Positions 36,401 to 51,300 of a stretch of 64,000 nt of DNA are shown one piece after another; position 1 is the first letter of the stretch; each line of letters opens with the position of its first letter. Source of the DNA: Leptoclinus maculatus. Taxonomy: Eukaryota > Chordata > Actinopteri > Perciformes > Stichaeidae. The position numbers and the translations under genes were made by a program. The stretch lies in contig JAVDOI010000005.1 of assembly GCA_032191485.1 (NCBI GenBank), forward strand, positions 7,865,979 through 7,929,978. The letters run 5' to 3'. Below the pieces are notes generated by a model. That model was not told the DNA's origin, ran no database searches, and saw nothing but the letters and a program-made list of their open reading frames with translations.

Positions 36401-39400
36401 TAGGAAGTCCCCCGACAGTCTAGGCCTATAGCAGCTTATCCAGGGGCTGGTCCAAGGCAAACCTGAGCCAGCCCTAACTATAAACCTGAGCCGGCCCTAA
36501 CTATAAACCTGAGCCGGCCCTAACTATAGACCTGAACCTGCCCTAACTATAGACCTGAACCAGCCCTAACTATAGACCTGAGCCAGCCCTAACTATAGAC
36601 CTGAACCTGCCCTAACTATAGACCTGAACCAGCCCTAACTATAAACCTGAGCCGGCCCTAACTATAGACCTGAGCCGGCCCTAACTATAAACCTGAGCCG
36701 GCCCTAACTATAAACCTGAGCCGGCCCTAACTATAAACCTGAGCCGGCCCTAACTATAAACCTGAGCCGGCCCTAACTATAGACCTGAGCCGGCCCTAAC
36801 TATAAACCTGAGCCATGTTAGCATAGCCTAGCACCGATCGATCCGAGCTCCATTGAGAAAACAAGTATTTCAAAAGTGATTTGCTTGTCGTCTTGCGGAG
36901 AGAACTAACGAAACATGAATTCAGACTTTTTACAAATCGGCATCATTATGTAGTTATTTCAGCATCCATTTTTGTCCGTTTATTGCAGTTTAATCACAGC
37001 AAAATTGGTTTATTTTGTGTTCATACAGCTGTAGTAAACCAGCCGACGTGTGACTTGCTAGACACAGTGAATACAGCTCGATGAAATACGGTACACGGAG
37101 CTCCTCCGGACTATGTTATGAATCCAGACAAGACGGCGTTTAGTTTCCTGGGATATCTGGGACTTCCACAACACGTACTAAGCAGAAATAGAGGTTATTT
37201 TTTCCATGGTTAATGGCGGAAATAAATGGCGGACAGTCGAACGGCTTCCAGGGCGATAAGCCACGGCCCCTCTCTGGCGAGAATGGGGTGATTCACGCGA
37301 ATGACCACAAATGGTCCCCGGCGTCCTCACGGTCCTAACAGTCTTAACAGTGCAGAGTATATATCGTACAGCATAACACATTACAAGTGTCACCATTACA
37401 TTTACATTACATTACAGTCATTTAGCAGACGCTTTTATCCAAAGTGACTTACAGTAAGTGTATTCAACATTGGTATTCAAGAGAACTACTAGTCACCAGA
37501 AGTCATGAGTACATCACCTTTTCCAAACAAGCATCTAAGAGCATAAACCAGAGCAAACGTACAGTGCAGAAACAAACTAATGTAATAAGTGCAACAAACT
37601 AATACAAATACAATAAGTGAAACAAGCTAATACAAATACAATAAGTGAAACAAGCTAATACAAATACAATAAGTGCAACAAACTAATACGAATACAATAA
37701 GTGAAACAAGCTAATACGAATACAATAAGTGAAACAAGCTAATACGAATACAATAAGTGAAACAAGCTAATACGAATACAATAAGTGCTAAGTGGAAGGC
37801 TCAGGGTAGTACTTCTTGAAGAGGTGAGTTTTCAGCCTGATGAAAGATGGGCAGCGACTCTGCTGTCCTGACGTCAGTGGGGAGTTCATTCCACCACTGT
37901 GGGGCCAGGACAGGAAACAGACGTGACCGGATCGATCGGCCGCAGGGACCTCTGAGCGACGGGGCGACCGATCGCCCCGAGGCAGCAGAGCGAAGTGGTC
38001 GGGTGGGGGTGTAGGGCTTGACCAGGGCCTGGAGATAGGAAGGAGCTGTTCCTTTCACTGCCCTGTAGGCTAGCACCAGAGTCTTAAACTGGATGAGCTC
38101 TTACAGGGAGCCAGTGTAGAGAACGGAGAAGGGAAGTTGTGTGGGAGAACTTGGGGCGATTGAACACCAGGCGAGCTGCAGCTTTCTGGACAAGCTCCAG
38201 AGGTCTGATGGCCGACGCCGGGGCTCCGGCAAGTAGTGAGTTGCAGTAGTCCAGGCGGGAGATGACAAGAGCCTGGATGAACACCTGCGCCATCTCGTTA
38301 GTGAGGAAGGGGCGAATCCTTCTGATGTTGTAGAGCAGGAATCTGCAGGAGCGTGTAACCGATGAAATGTTTGCTGAGAATGACAGTTGGTCGTCCAGGG
38401 TCACACCCAGGTTCCTCGCAGTCCGAGTTGGCGTCACCACGGTATCATCAATGGTGATGGACGGGTCTCGGTGCGGGCAACCCTTCCCCGGGAGGAACAG
38501 TAGCTCGGTTTTGTCCAGGTTCAGCTTGAGGTGGTGTGTTATCATCCACTTCAAGATATCAGCCAAGCACGCAGCGATGCTTGTCTCCACTTGAGTGTCA
38601 CCGGGGGAAATGACAAGTCCAGCTGGGTGTCATCGGCATAACAATGGTAAGAGAAGTCATGCGAGCGAATAACAGAACCCAGAGATGTTGTGTAGAGCGA
38701 GAAGAGTATGGGGCCCAGGACTGAACCTTGTGGAACCGTAGTAGTGTCAGCCACACAGTAACAGAAGACAGTAGGGCCAAGCTTGCCTTAAAGCCAAACA
38801 ATCATGCGCATCGCATCAGTATGTGACCACTGTACTACGACACACATACTGTACCTACGTAGGGTATTTCTCTTTCACACATGAGCACACACAACTGAAG
38901 CCTACTGACAACCATAAAGTCTGTTAAAAGTGAAATATCTATAATAATATTTAGTATATTTAGAATATATTTAGAATAACAGTATTCAGTTTAATTTCTT
39001 ACATGGTATTTTATTGTATTACTTACAATAGTTATTTTTCAGCTCTTTCCAGCCCAAACTTTAAAAAGGCCTGGTTAACTTTAAAGAGCTCTCAGGACAA
39101 CTTACTGTTCTTGACCTGTTTTTTATTTTCAACCGACTTTACTTGGTTTACTTTGTGAGTTTCCATCATCATTTAATATCACATTAGCTTAATGAGCCGG
39201 CTTGGTACCCTTTTTTTCCTTCTCTTCAGCGGTGCAGATTCGATATATTTGCTGGAAACTGAAAGTGAAACTTAGCTCAGTGGTTGAGGGGATCAGGGTC
39301 ACATACGCGCTATTTCGTAGCACATTACACCTCCTGTATGATTGTTTGTGTATCACCAGAGACACTTGTCCACGTCACTTTAATGTGACTTGAAGAATGA

Positions 39401-42301
39401 GGACTAATTACAGTGCACCTTCGCCTGTCTTTCTTTCAGGGAACAGACCACTTTTAAAGAGGGCTCTCTGACAGGCTACATCCACACTAATACATTTTAA
39501 AACGATCTCCATCCACACGGCGTTTCAGCATCATTTTCTAAATGATCTCCGTCCAGACTAACACGCCTGAAAACGAATATCACGTGACTCTTCACGTACA
39601 CTGGGCACCGGGTGGGTGCCGGTGTAAACAGGAAGTAGATTAGTTGCTTAGTTAAAAAAAATACTATTAATAAAGTAATAAAGTAGTCTTTAATAATGAA
39701 AGGTCGTGCTTGATACTTGATATTCCTCTAAAATCTTCCTCTATAAACAAACAGACACATTTCGTGGAAAGTTTTAGAAGTTTTATTTTTCAGACAGCGC
39801 TGCGGGTGTTGATCTCTCTCACATCAAATTTACTTTAAAATCAACACTTACACTTAAAAGTTTACTAGATTATGGTCCATACATGTGGTCAACACCCGTC
39901 TCACTTGTTTCCTCAGTTTCGTTGTGTCTGTTCTCACTCGTAGCTCTGCTGGTGGCTGAAGTCTCTGTCTACTGGAGAGCAATTACTGCTTTGTCTCCTT
40001 TACAGTTTCTCTGTGGACTTCACAATAGTTGTGCAGAATAAAATAAGCATTAATAAGAAAAAGAAAGTCCTCCGTTTTGTGTCCATCACCCTCCTCCCTC
40101 ACTAATTGCTCCAATAACAGCTGCTTAATCTGCAAAAATGCAGACTTTAAGTGAACAACAGCTGCTAGTAAAGACAACAAGGTCAGCAACCTTTATACTT
40201 CTCAACAGCATATGCAAAACCGAAATCTAGCATTAGTTTAAAATTACAGTTTAGTCATTTAGCCATACCTGTTAAGCTAACATTAGCATCCAGTTGAAAC
40301 AGTAATACATCAAACACACAATACCGTGTTCCCGTTCCAGCTAGGTGCTTAACCGTAAATTAAGAAACTCTTATTGCAGAGGAATATATTTTATAACACT
40401 TTTCTTTTAGTCTGCACCGTCAATGTTGTACTTTTCTTGATGCGAAGTCAAGCTACAATACTCTGACGAGATTTGGATCTGCTTCCGGTTTCGCCAAAAG
40501 GACTTCAAAATAAAGGACCCAAAACATAAAAAGACACTTACAAAATAAAAGCTAGCAGGAAGTGATTAACTTAGGTAACTTGCAAAGAAAAAGGTTTGTA
40601 GGAAATATTGTGAAGAACCTCTTAAGAGTAATTTACAGGAACCAAACGTATGCGTTTTCGCCGTCCACACGACAAAACAACTCCGGAGTTTTCAAACTTA
40701 TCCGTCATCGGGAGCGTTTCCAAACTTATCCGACCTCTGGAGCGTTTCCAAACATATCCGTTTTCGGTGCCCGAAAACTCCTGCGTGGTGTGGACGCTCA
40801 GTGTAAACGTAGCACAACAACGTAGTAGTGTGGACATGGCTTCACAGTCTTGGGCTTGTGGGACGATGTGTTAGTTAAATGAACAGACACATCTTGCTGT
40901 TATTTCTATTTCTGTGTAAGCACATTGTGAGAGATGCTTTTTCAGAACAGCATGTTTCTCTTTATACCTCCATGGCCTGTCCCCTGCCTTGGATAGAAGC
41001 TTCACTCATTCAAATTCTAAAACAACATTTGAATGCTGTGCAGCTTTTATTTTATTTTTGCATGTCTATTGTGTAACCCTGTGTGTCTGCAGTTGCCACT
41101 GACAGGCTCAGATTGTAATTAGAAGTGTCTGACAGCATTATGGAAAGAACCCTACAGAGGAATAAAACCTTTTGGTTTACCTTCCGCTTGATCCCGTCTG
41201 TTTGTTACTTTGTTACTTTGTCCAAGTCTCTGGATATATCTGGATGCTTCAATACATCCGGGCGGCCATCAGATTCAAAGACCTAATCCACATTGTCAAA
41301 ATCATGTAACTATTTAGCCATGACATTGAAGGTCTTTTGTAAAACACTTACAGTAACAATCAGAACCTGTCGTGGGAAGAACAAGCGCCTTTAGTGGATG
41401 TAAATGAAGATGGAGCTTACCCCAGAAGAAGACTGTCCGTGAGCTCTCGCTCAATACGGGACCAGTTTCAGAATGTTAGACAGAAAAACATGGGAAAAAT
41501 ACAGAAGTTACCTTCTAATGTCCTCCGCTCTCTTGTGTCACCAAGTGCTGGACTGTCAGGCAGGTTCCATTGAACGCGTAAAGTATGCGGACCGTATGCG
41601 GCTCTCCACACAGACCGGTGACGTGAAGATAACGTTGGTACCGTTTACAATGCAAACTAAAAAACTAACTGGAAACGTATCGCCCTGTTGTTGGAACTGC
41701 AGAAACACTGAAGAGCACTCAAACCTGACACGTTTCACTGTGGCCTTTCATCAAGTTACTCACACAATCCAGTTAGCAACAGCTATGATGCACACAGCGT
41801 TTGTTATTGTAAACTGATACATATTCATTTCATTGATCAATGGAAAGATCGTTGCAGCTCTAAGATAAATTTAAATTTGAACACAAATGTAATGGTTGGA
41901 ACTTCCAGAGCCTTCTTTCTTCTTCTTTTCCTCAACAAGCAGCTTGAAATCATTAAGAGACTGTGCTTTTTGTTAATGTGATGGCCAGGTCTGTGACTGC
42001 ATCTGAATTACAGTAGATGTATTGATACAAGTACGTATTTGTACCACCATTGTGTGTGTATCTAATGACTGATATATCTGAATCCTCTGTGCTATGGAGC
42101 TCATCAATGAGCCACACTCCAGTCAGTGTGTCCTCTGCACATTCTCATGTTCTCTCTTGATAGTAGAGATACAAACCAAGAAAACATTGACTAATGAGAC
42201 GAGTCACCAAAAACTTTCTGTATTCCTTTAACTGGCAGTATATCAGTAGTAGTAATAAGGGTGTGAGGACACCAGCTCCTGTACTGACTCAGCCAATCAC
42301 C

Positions 42302-42391
<90 letters not shown>

Positions 42392-43753
42392 TCATGTCAT
42401 GTCAGGAAGATGATGTTGTCCTCACACAGAACAAATGTGAAACTGAATGCAAGTAAAAGAAGTAACACTTCACTCTAATGTATGAGTGTGTATTACACAT
42501 TTAAGGACTCACAGTCAACCTCTTAAACCTGCACTTAATTCATTTTGGATGTCGTTACAGTACATCCAAATACTACAGCTCAGTATTAGTTCAGTGGTAC
42601 CAATGGTACAATTCTGTAATGGATTATTTGAAAAATAAAACACGGAAGAATTGCTCCACAAAAAGCACCACCATTTATGGGATTGAGTAACATAAATGCT
42701 TTATTCGTGGGGAAGCTGCTATACTATGACTTTGCAAGGGTTACTCTTCTTCTAACATAATATTGCTGCTCTAAACGTGCACATCTGGATAATGTCTGAG
42801 TGCATTGTGTCAGAGATGGGTACAGGTTTTAATCGGTGAACAGTAAAAACCATCCTCCAACAGGCTTCATACAGACCCTCTGTGTACTTCCATAGACACA
42901 CCTGCATTAAGAGGATCCTCGATTCATTATGCAGGGTCAGGTTTTGGCACTGGTCTATATCTGTTCCCCTTCAGTGGTCTCTGAACCCCCTGCCTCATTC
43001 AGCCTATTGCAGAGTCATGATCAGCCCTCTTAATAATTCATCTTCTAATGAGTGCTAGGCGTCTGATTAATGATGCAGCAGAGTTTGAGATCCTTTGTGT
43101 CACAGAGGTGGCTGAATGTGGGTGAACGGTTCACTAAAAAGCCAGGGGTGTGTCCTGCAGAGTGTACATGGACTTCAGATACAAATCCATGGAACTATGA
43201 ATGCAACACTGCTATTGTCCAGTGCTGTGTACATCTAAGCCATAACCTGATAATCTGACTGAACTACCATTTTGTTTTCAGTCAGTCAACCTGACACCCT
43301 GCTGATGTTAGAGGATGTTTTAACACAATCCATCAGTTGCAAGTGTTGTATCTGTACTGTTGACATCGTCTTCAGTTGTCGCAGAGGAACTGTCATTTCT
43401 ATAAGCTTGTACGTGTGCATTTTGTTCGTGTTTGTTGCTCTTTTTTTGAGTGGACCGCCCGTGCAAACAGCTTCTCATACTTAGATGTTTCTCTTTGGGA
43501 CAAATGACATTCACGAGTTGTCCAAACCTGCTGTATGAGTCAGGGACAGACTGTCTTTCTCCACAGCTCTCAACACTCTGCGGGGGGGGGGGGGGGGGGG
43601 GGGGGGGGGTCTTCACCCTCTCGCCCTCACAGACTCTGTAAGCCTGAAACATAGCTTTCATTGTCATTCCAAATGTTCTGAATGGCGTCACTGGTGTGCA
43701 ACACAGTTGACAGTCTGTAGATGATGAATAATTATGATTCTACAATGAGTAGA

Positions 43754-43788
<35 letters not shown>

Positions 43789-45320
43789 CAGGGTGAGACA
43801 TGTTTGCATCTTAGTGCAAATGTGAGTGTGTGTTTGTGATTGCTAATGGACAGTACAGTCAGGGTGTGTATGTGAGTGAATGCATGAAGTTCTTACCAGC
43901 ACAGTTGTTCATCTCTGACTTGAAACTGGTTTCATGTGTTCACATCCAGTAGAACATCTTATTTTGTTGAGTGTGTTGAGTGAACATGTTGTTCTCTCTT
44001 GCAGTATTAATGTCATTCTATCTTGAAACAAAGAATGAAATAATGCAGATTATTATTATATGATTATGTTTTGCATAATCAGGTAGTGTGATGTTTTCAG
44101 CCACTATAAGGTGATTACCGAGTTTGGTATAAAGTTTGCTTTTGACGGCCGATTTGCACGGTCGTCCTTCATTCAGAGGATCGGCGGTTCGATCCCCGGC
44201 TCCACTAGACCATGTCCATGTGTCCTTGAGACACTGAACCAGCTGAGCTGGATCTCCTCAGTGGCATTCATTCTGTAAGGAAGGAAGCCGGTGTCTGTTC
44301 CGATGGTTTGTGAGGTAAAATATCAAGATTTTTTAGTTTAATTGTGAAAAATAATATTTTAATAATGAAAAATACTTTACCCAATAAAGGACAGGAGGCT
44401 ACAGCTCTTATTTCAGTGCATCAGATACATTGAATCAACATTGAATGTCTCCTGCTGCTCATCTTATGTTCAGGTTGTACAGTTGCTACAGGTCGTGGTT
44501 ATTAATAGGCTACAGTACTGACTGTGTGTTATGTGGAGCAGAAGACTGAGACTTAAGTACACCTCTATCTATTAGCACATGATGACTGAGCACATTGCTG
44601 ATGTTGGTTGATGAGCTGAGAATGTGTTGACCTCAGACCAGAAGTGTAAAAGCTTTAAGACAAAACATCTGTGGGCTTTAAATGTCATGGTTTGGATGGT
44701 CTGTGGTTACTGTTATGTAACTTGATTTGTCCACTAAAAGTTTTAAATGATTATTGATCAAGTGTGTCGTTGTTATTTATGATCTAGCTGTTGTGTTGTA
44801 GTAAAGTGTCATGTCAGATCTCTCTCTCTGCCACAGTGCTGTACACTGCTCTGATGACTCAAGTGTGTGTCAGCACCGTGTTGCACACGAGCAACTCTTT
44901 TTAAAACACCAGCTATGATGTGTTTCTTTGTGTAGATGTGTCATTCGGTCTCATTTGTAATCAAGACGGTTCTTCTCAAAGTAACCATTCTTGTTGAATC
45001 ATAATTCCAAGTTATGACGATGTGGGTCTTATTTTGGTAGTTTTGTCGATCGTTTCGATCGGTTTTAACAACATTTGAAGCACCAAAGTCATTTATGAGA
45101 TCTGGCAATGTGGTGACATCACTACCAAGTCCAGTGGGCCAAGATCAGTCAGACGATCAGACAGGAACCAAGCAGCAGTTTATCTGAACCACTTCATGTG
45201 ACATAAAGTTGAAAGTGTGCGTCCCCAAAATTAAAGAAATTGACATAGACTGTCGGTAGGAAACAGGAAGCGAGAAGTGGTCTCCTGTGCTAAAGGTCTG
45301 TGTTTTGTTGTTTAGGACAG

Positions 45321-45363
<43 letters not shown>

Positions 45364-48300
45364 TATATCATCCATCCAGTATCGAGTTATTACTGAAATG
45401 TTAGATATCAAATATTGCAAGATGTAATAAACATCTCAAGTACTGGTGCTCTTTGGGGGGGTTAGCAGATCAAGCTCTAAACACAACATTGGATCACTCT
45501 CCTTTGTGCAGCATTTAAAAAATAAAAGAACAAAGCTGGAGCAGCAGATGATTCCTGAGCAACAGAGATGGTGAGATGGTGTCTGCAGGAAGTTTGACCT
45601 CCAACATGTAAATGTGGAAGTGGAGAGAAACTGCAGCATCAGACGCATTCACAGAGCACGCTGCCGTTTTATTATTCAGATCAGACGTTTGCTTTTGGTC
45701 TTCTAAGACATGAAAATCAATCCACTTTTAACAAGAGACGGTCTTCAGTTGTGTGGCGCTGTAGAGTAGCTCTGATGTGTGTGTACTCACTACGGGTGCA
45801 ACGGATCGGATCACTTTTAGGATCAGCAAAGAAAAGGGGAGGAGACAAATATAACGGCTTTCCATTTATTAATTAAAGAACTTCAAGAACACTTAAAGCA
45901 AAGAACGTCGGGCTGTAGTCTGACATGAAACACATGCTGATACCTTGTTGTTGTGGTGGTGCCTTGGCCCCCGTCGCTGACAGACCGTGTGGACATTCCT
46001 GATGTAGTGCCGTTGTCATGTGTCTTTCTCTTTAAACAACGCCTACATACCGTAACGCTTTTGTCCACTCATCCCTCTGTTGGTGTATTTGAAGTGACTT
46101 GCTATCTTTAAATATCAAAAGAATACCTCCTCTCCAGCCTAAATGAATTGCCAGCGTTGGCAGACTGCTGCGTGTCCAGTCGAGAGGCCGGCTAGTTGAT
46201 TTCTTAGCTGCTGACAGTATTTTTCCTACAGCAGGAATAAAAAAGGATTTTAGGTTAAGGACCGAAGAGGAAGCCCTTTTTGTTTGAATTCACAGGGTAC
46301 TTTGTGGTATTGATCAGATATAATTGTTAGCTCGTGATCGAGTGTGTGTATTAGCACAGAAGGTGCAGTAGGCAGTAAACGTGCTCAAAGCTGTGTCTTC
46401 ATAGTTTCTTTATATGCACACTAAGGAAGCATCTGCAAACAGTGCAGGATGTGAACTACACTATGGAAAGGGTTTTGCAGTGGCATCCTGTAGCAGATAG
46501 CGCATGGATAGCAGACGGCTTCATTCACACTCCCTCCCTGATGTAATGAATGGATTTGTGACAGTCGGCAAACTCAATCTATTCCACAGTGAGATCCATG
46601 AGCAGGGAGATGGGAACGGACAAGGAGTCTGGTGGTAAAGAACTATGACTGAAGTCCACCTTGCAGCAGGATCACTGCACGAATGCTGGACTTGGATTTA
46701 GCCAGGTTTTATTGGAAATAATCTTGTCTATTTTGTCCTTTCCCCTTCAGTGGGTGTTGGCCTTTGAGATCTTCATCCCACTGGTCCTCTTCTTCATCCT
46801 CCTGGGTCTGAGGCAGAAGAAGCCAGCGATTCCTGTCAAGGAAGGTAGGCAGAACATAGACGGATCCTATACATTCTATCCACTGTACTCAGTCCCAATA
46901 AATACACATTTTGATAATATTAACTAAGGGATGGTGTACTGACTTTAACTAATATAAAGCCACTGGGGGAGGAGGGGGGGGGGGGGGGGGGAACTTGTTC
47001 GGACGCGTGTTCTAGGCCACAAACAAATCCCTGTCCAGTGCGCTGTATCTCTCTCGATCCGTTGATCCATTTATTCCGTTGCACATTGACACCATGTCAT
47101 TAAATCAGCATTGTTCAATCTTACTTGTATCAATGCGTCTTAATTGCTTAGTAACAGAACACCACAGGATAGGACAACACGCTGACACGGTTAGAAACTG
47201 TTCCCGCCCACACACCTGATTCTCATCACCAGGCACTTACCTATATGCACTTTTATGTCAATGCGCCATCCTGTGTTCAATGTCAGAACTGCATGTCTAA
47301 ATTCACCTTGTGTTTCCCTCAAAGATGAGAGAAAACTACATTGTGGCTCCAACAGATGGGTTATAAGGGACATTTGCCAAGGATTTGCAGCCCTTTTTAG
47401 TTTCTATACAACCAAATTGTGCTTGTCCTCATTTACGAAAGGACCAAACTGATTTCTACGTCAGTAAAATGGAAGAAAGGCACCACAAAATGCATGTTTG
47501 GTCTCATCTGTTTAGAGCTGTGATATATTCTTTTTATTGAAATAAATGTCCAACTGATTTTTCAGAACTCGTTCAATAAAAAAAAAGCGTATGGACGGGC
47601 ATGTCTTCATAATAGGCTAGGTAAAAGAGATGGGTCCTCTGACTTTATTAAAGGTTTTAAAGGTATCGATGGAGGGCTAAGATATCATTCTTTGTGGCAA
47701 ACTATTCCACCACTGGCACAGGTTGGAAATAATCATAATGAACCTGTAAAAAGACAAAGGCCCTACATTGTGTTTCACAAACACAAAGCAGGCACGAACT
47801 ATGTGGGCATTTCCAAGCTCACTTGGTGTTCTAGGTCATATAGCAGCACAAAGTGCAAAAGGTCGGGGTTAAGGTGATTAATACATCAGTGGTCCCGTAG
47901 CTCTTTCAGGTACAAGGAGTAAAGGGAAGCATGACAACAACCGCTCAACACATGAAAAGACCTTTCTCCAGGAAATCATGTTGTTGTCTGAAAAGTCTAG
48001 ATATGAACTCCAGCTTTATCAACATATCTGCTCCCTTCAGGTGGCTGCAGGGGTTTGATGAACTGCAGAAAAAGCTTTTCATTCAGTATATAGTAAGATA
48101 CTGTAAGAATCACCTATTAAATCATAGATCAACGCTGACTGACTGATCAACCTTCCTGATTTAACAACATTGAATATAGATGAACTTGCTGATGTCAGCT
48201 GACGGTCTCTTGGTTAAACTGTGCTTGTATCTTGTTTTCTTTGCACTATTCATTTACTTTTTGTGTACCGACCACCTGGGCCAACACTACCTGATTTTTA

Positions 48301-51300
48301 TGACTGCCAGACACTGATAAACATCAGAACTCGTTACTCACCATATATTTGATCCGCCTTGGCCGAGAGACGTCCTGCCAAGCGCGAAGAGAAAGAGACA
48401 TCTTACACCTCTGCCCAGTATCCTGCTGGCCAATTTCCAGCCCTTAGAAAATAAGCTGGAAGACATCACGGGCCTGGATACAATTCCAAATTGATATCGG
48501 AGACTTTAACCTTCTCTGTCCGGCCGAGATGTGGCCAAGTCCCTCAGGATAGGACCATGCTATTTAGCCGCCCATGTCCCCATGAACGGAGGAGTCTGGT
48601 GAATTGAAGGTGTGTGCTTCATGGTCAACAATAGCTGGTGTACGGGCGTAGCAACTCTAGCTAGCTCCTGCCCCCCAACCTGGAATACCCCCCCTTCTGT
48701 CTACCACAGGCTTACATTTCACCTCAATTGGACAACAACTCTAAAAAGTCTGAACTGTTCCGGACTAATCCAGATTCAGCCTTTATTGTGGCTCACCACC
48801 CCCATTTTGGGAATCTCGTTGCCCTTTGTCCTCCTTCTAAACTACAAAGTGTCAATCAGGAAGCCCCGGAGATGAGAGAGGTCAAATGCTGGTCCGACCA
48901 ATCAGAAGCTACGCTACACACCGAGTGACATGGACTGGAACATGTTCTGAGCTAGATCTGATGACGTGGGGATTATATCGGCAAACTGGTGGACCACTCC
49001 GTGTCGGTTGACGACTCCGTGCCTCCGGACACGGTTAAGACCTTCCCTAATAGTAGTGTTAAAGTGCTTTGAGTGGTCAGAAGACTAGAAAAGAGAAGTA
49101 CAGTCCATTTACCATGTTGAGTATGTGACAAATATAGACTTCAAACTTGAAATAGTTTTTAATGCTCTGCCACACAGACGGGCAAAGCAAATTTCAAGGT
49201 CAGGAAAACACCAAACTATCCGGAGTGTTACATGACAAGAAAGTGGAAGAAATGAGTAAATCCATGTTGAATGTGTGCAGCTGTGTGGAAGGTTCTAAGG
49301 AGGAGATGGATGGTGGAGGTCTGCACAGGTATACAGGCGTCAGAATGATGTATTCTCTCCTTCCCTCCGCCTTAACTTGCATTATTTCGTTGTATTAAAT
49401 ACAGAAAGTGAACACTTTTTGCTGACTCATGTTTTCCTAGATCTGCCCGTCATAAAGATATTACATATGTTCTGTGCGGTATTTTAAACACATTTTAAAC
49501 AGGCAAACGCATGTTCTTTGCCTCTCACCATGCTGTATCTTTTGTGCCATTTATTCAGCTTTTACCAGTCTGTCACTGTCCGTAGTTTATCTGTGTTCAT
49601 GATGGAGTTTGTTCTCAGTGCTGTTGCCTGAAGCCATTGTAGCACACACTTTATTTTGATGCTTTTTGTCTTGATCTTTGTCTTGTGTCTGCTGTTCTTT
49701 CTTTGTTTCTTTCTTTCCTGTCGTGATGCATGTTCTCAACGTGTTGGATGGACCAGTGTGTAAGTCTCATCATCCCGAAGGCTAATTCTATCCTCACCCC
49801 TGATCCTGGCTGACATGATACATTACTGACATTCTGATCTCTTGGTTAACTTCACCAGGGTGTGTTAATCCTGTTTTGTGCTTATATACACTATATGTTT
49901 ACCTCACCCTGATCTATATGTGTCAAGGGAGGCCATCTTCCAAAACCAGCACACTTCAGTCACTCAGTGGCTCATGAACAAAACATCTTAACGGGATGTA
50001 CGGTCTTCCTTTAAAGTTGTCGACCATACAAACCATATAAAAAGTCTCAGAATTAAACAACAAAATATGTTGCTCCATGAACTCAAGATCAAATATCACT
50101 GTTTGATGATTTAACAAGGCTGTGGTCTGTGGGTAAGATCTGGTGTTTGGCCCCGCCCTCCTCTGTTGACACTGTTAGCTGTAGCAACATCACCTGCCTT
50201 GCTCCGTGGCTCCCGTCATAGTTATTACGATGCTTGGCGGTGTTGTTTTCGGGCGCTTGCTAAAACAACTGATGCTTCCGTTCTTCTTGCAGTCTGAAAA
50301 TCAAAGACACCTCACTGGAATGCAGCTAAGCAGCAGTGCACTCTTTAAGTGCGTTTTTAACTTCATACCTGCCTGTTGTTGTTTTGTACCACCTTGTAAT
50401 TTGCAAAAAATATTTCCTACCAGTGAGTTCCCTTTTTTAAAATGCTTTAAGTACTATGAGCCACTGAATGACTACATTGTCTGGGTTACAACTGTATCTG
50501 TGTGTTCACATAGTTCATATATACACCTCTCCCTGTGAGTTCTCAGCCCTGACACATCTGTCTTAAATTGTTTCTTTTAGCATTTTACAAAAGCTTCTAA
50601 CGGGCCTTCACTGCATTATGTTTCTCTACACTACATGTCTCTGCTTGTTGTGACTGTAAATGTGCAGTGTGTGTCTGGTTGTGTAGTTGTTGTGTGTTTG
50701 GGTGATTTGTTGGCACAGAGTCAGTTGGACATTTTGTGTAATTGACTGAGTCTGTGAAAACAGCTGGCTGAATTTAACAAATTGCTGTTCATTCCATGTA
50801 ACTCTTTTTCCATACAGCGGCTTGTGTACTCAACGTTGTCTCTACAATTCATGTTTAACTTAGTGATGGATTCTGACTTGTGTTTAACACCTGGCCTTGG
50901 TGAAATTCACAGCACGCTGGTCAGAGAGGACGGATGTCAATGAACTGAAAGCATTTATCTACTTCATGTCAACATCTCCCAGTAGCTCACAGACCCACTT
51001 CCATTATTTAAACCAACTATGAGGTTGTATATTGTTGAATTATCAATGAATAAATGCTTGTGAGACCGTCTTATTATTATTATTATTGCGATCCGTCGCC
51101 TGTGCGCGCGCGTGTGTGAGTTTGTGAGTGAGTGAGTGCACCTCTGTGTCTGTCCACAGCTAATCTTGCATTCTGATGCAGCAAACTGCATAATATTTTG
51201 GGTGTCCAGTTATGGATGCCCGAGGACCTGTCGTGGTGACTCACACCTTTAAATACCTGTTTAATACCTGCTGACTCCTTAACTCTCCAATCTTACAGCC

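Larger units (their letters stand above)
18496..46750. other. abca2 intron 1 (28.3 kb)
   Basis: A very large first intron made mainly of repeats, listed separately: hAT elements at 23282-23847, 31542-32863 and 32933-33906, Harbinger-like copies near 22398 and 39472, an L2-like LINE (37390-38800), several minisatellites and microsatellites, and a CpG-rich patch at 29930-30440. No host exon was recognised inside. Frames such as 22798-23040 (+) and 35194-35412 (+) have no family motif. Confidence 0.6.

Noticed and set aside
43582..43609. Poly-G run as a functional G-quadruplex element
   Set aside because: A long homopolymer of uncertain true length; I would not base a functional claim on it without read support.
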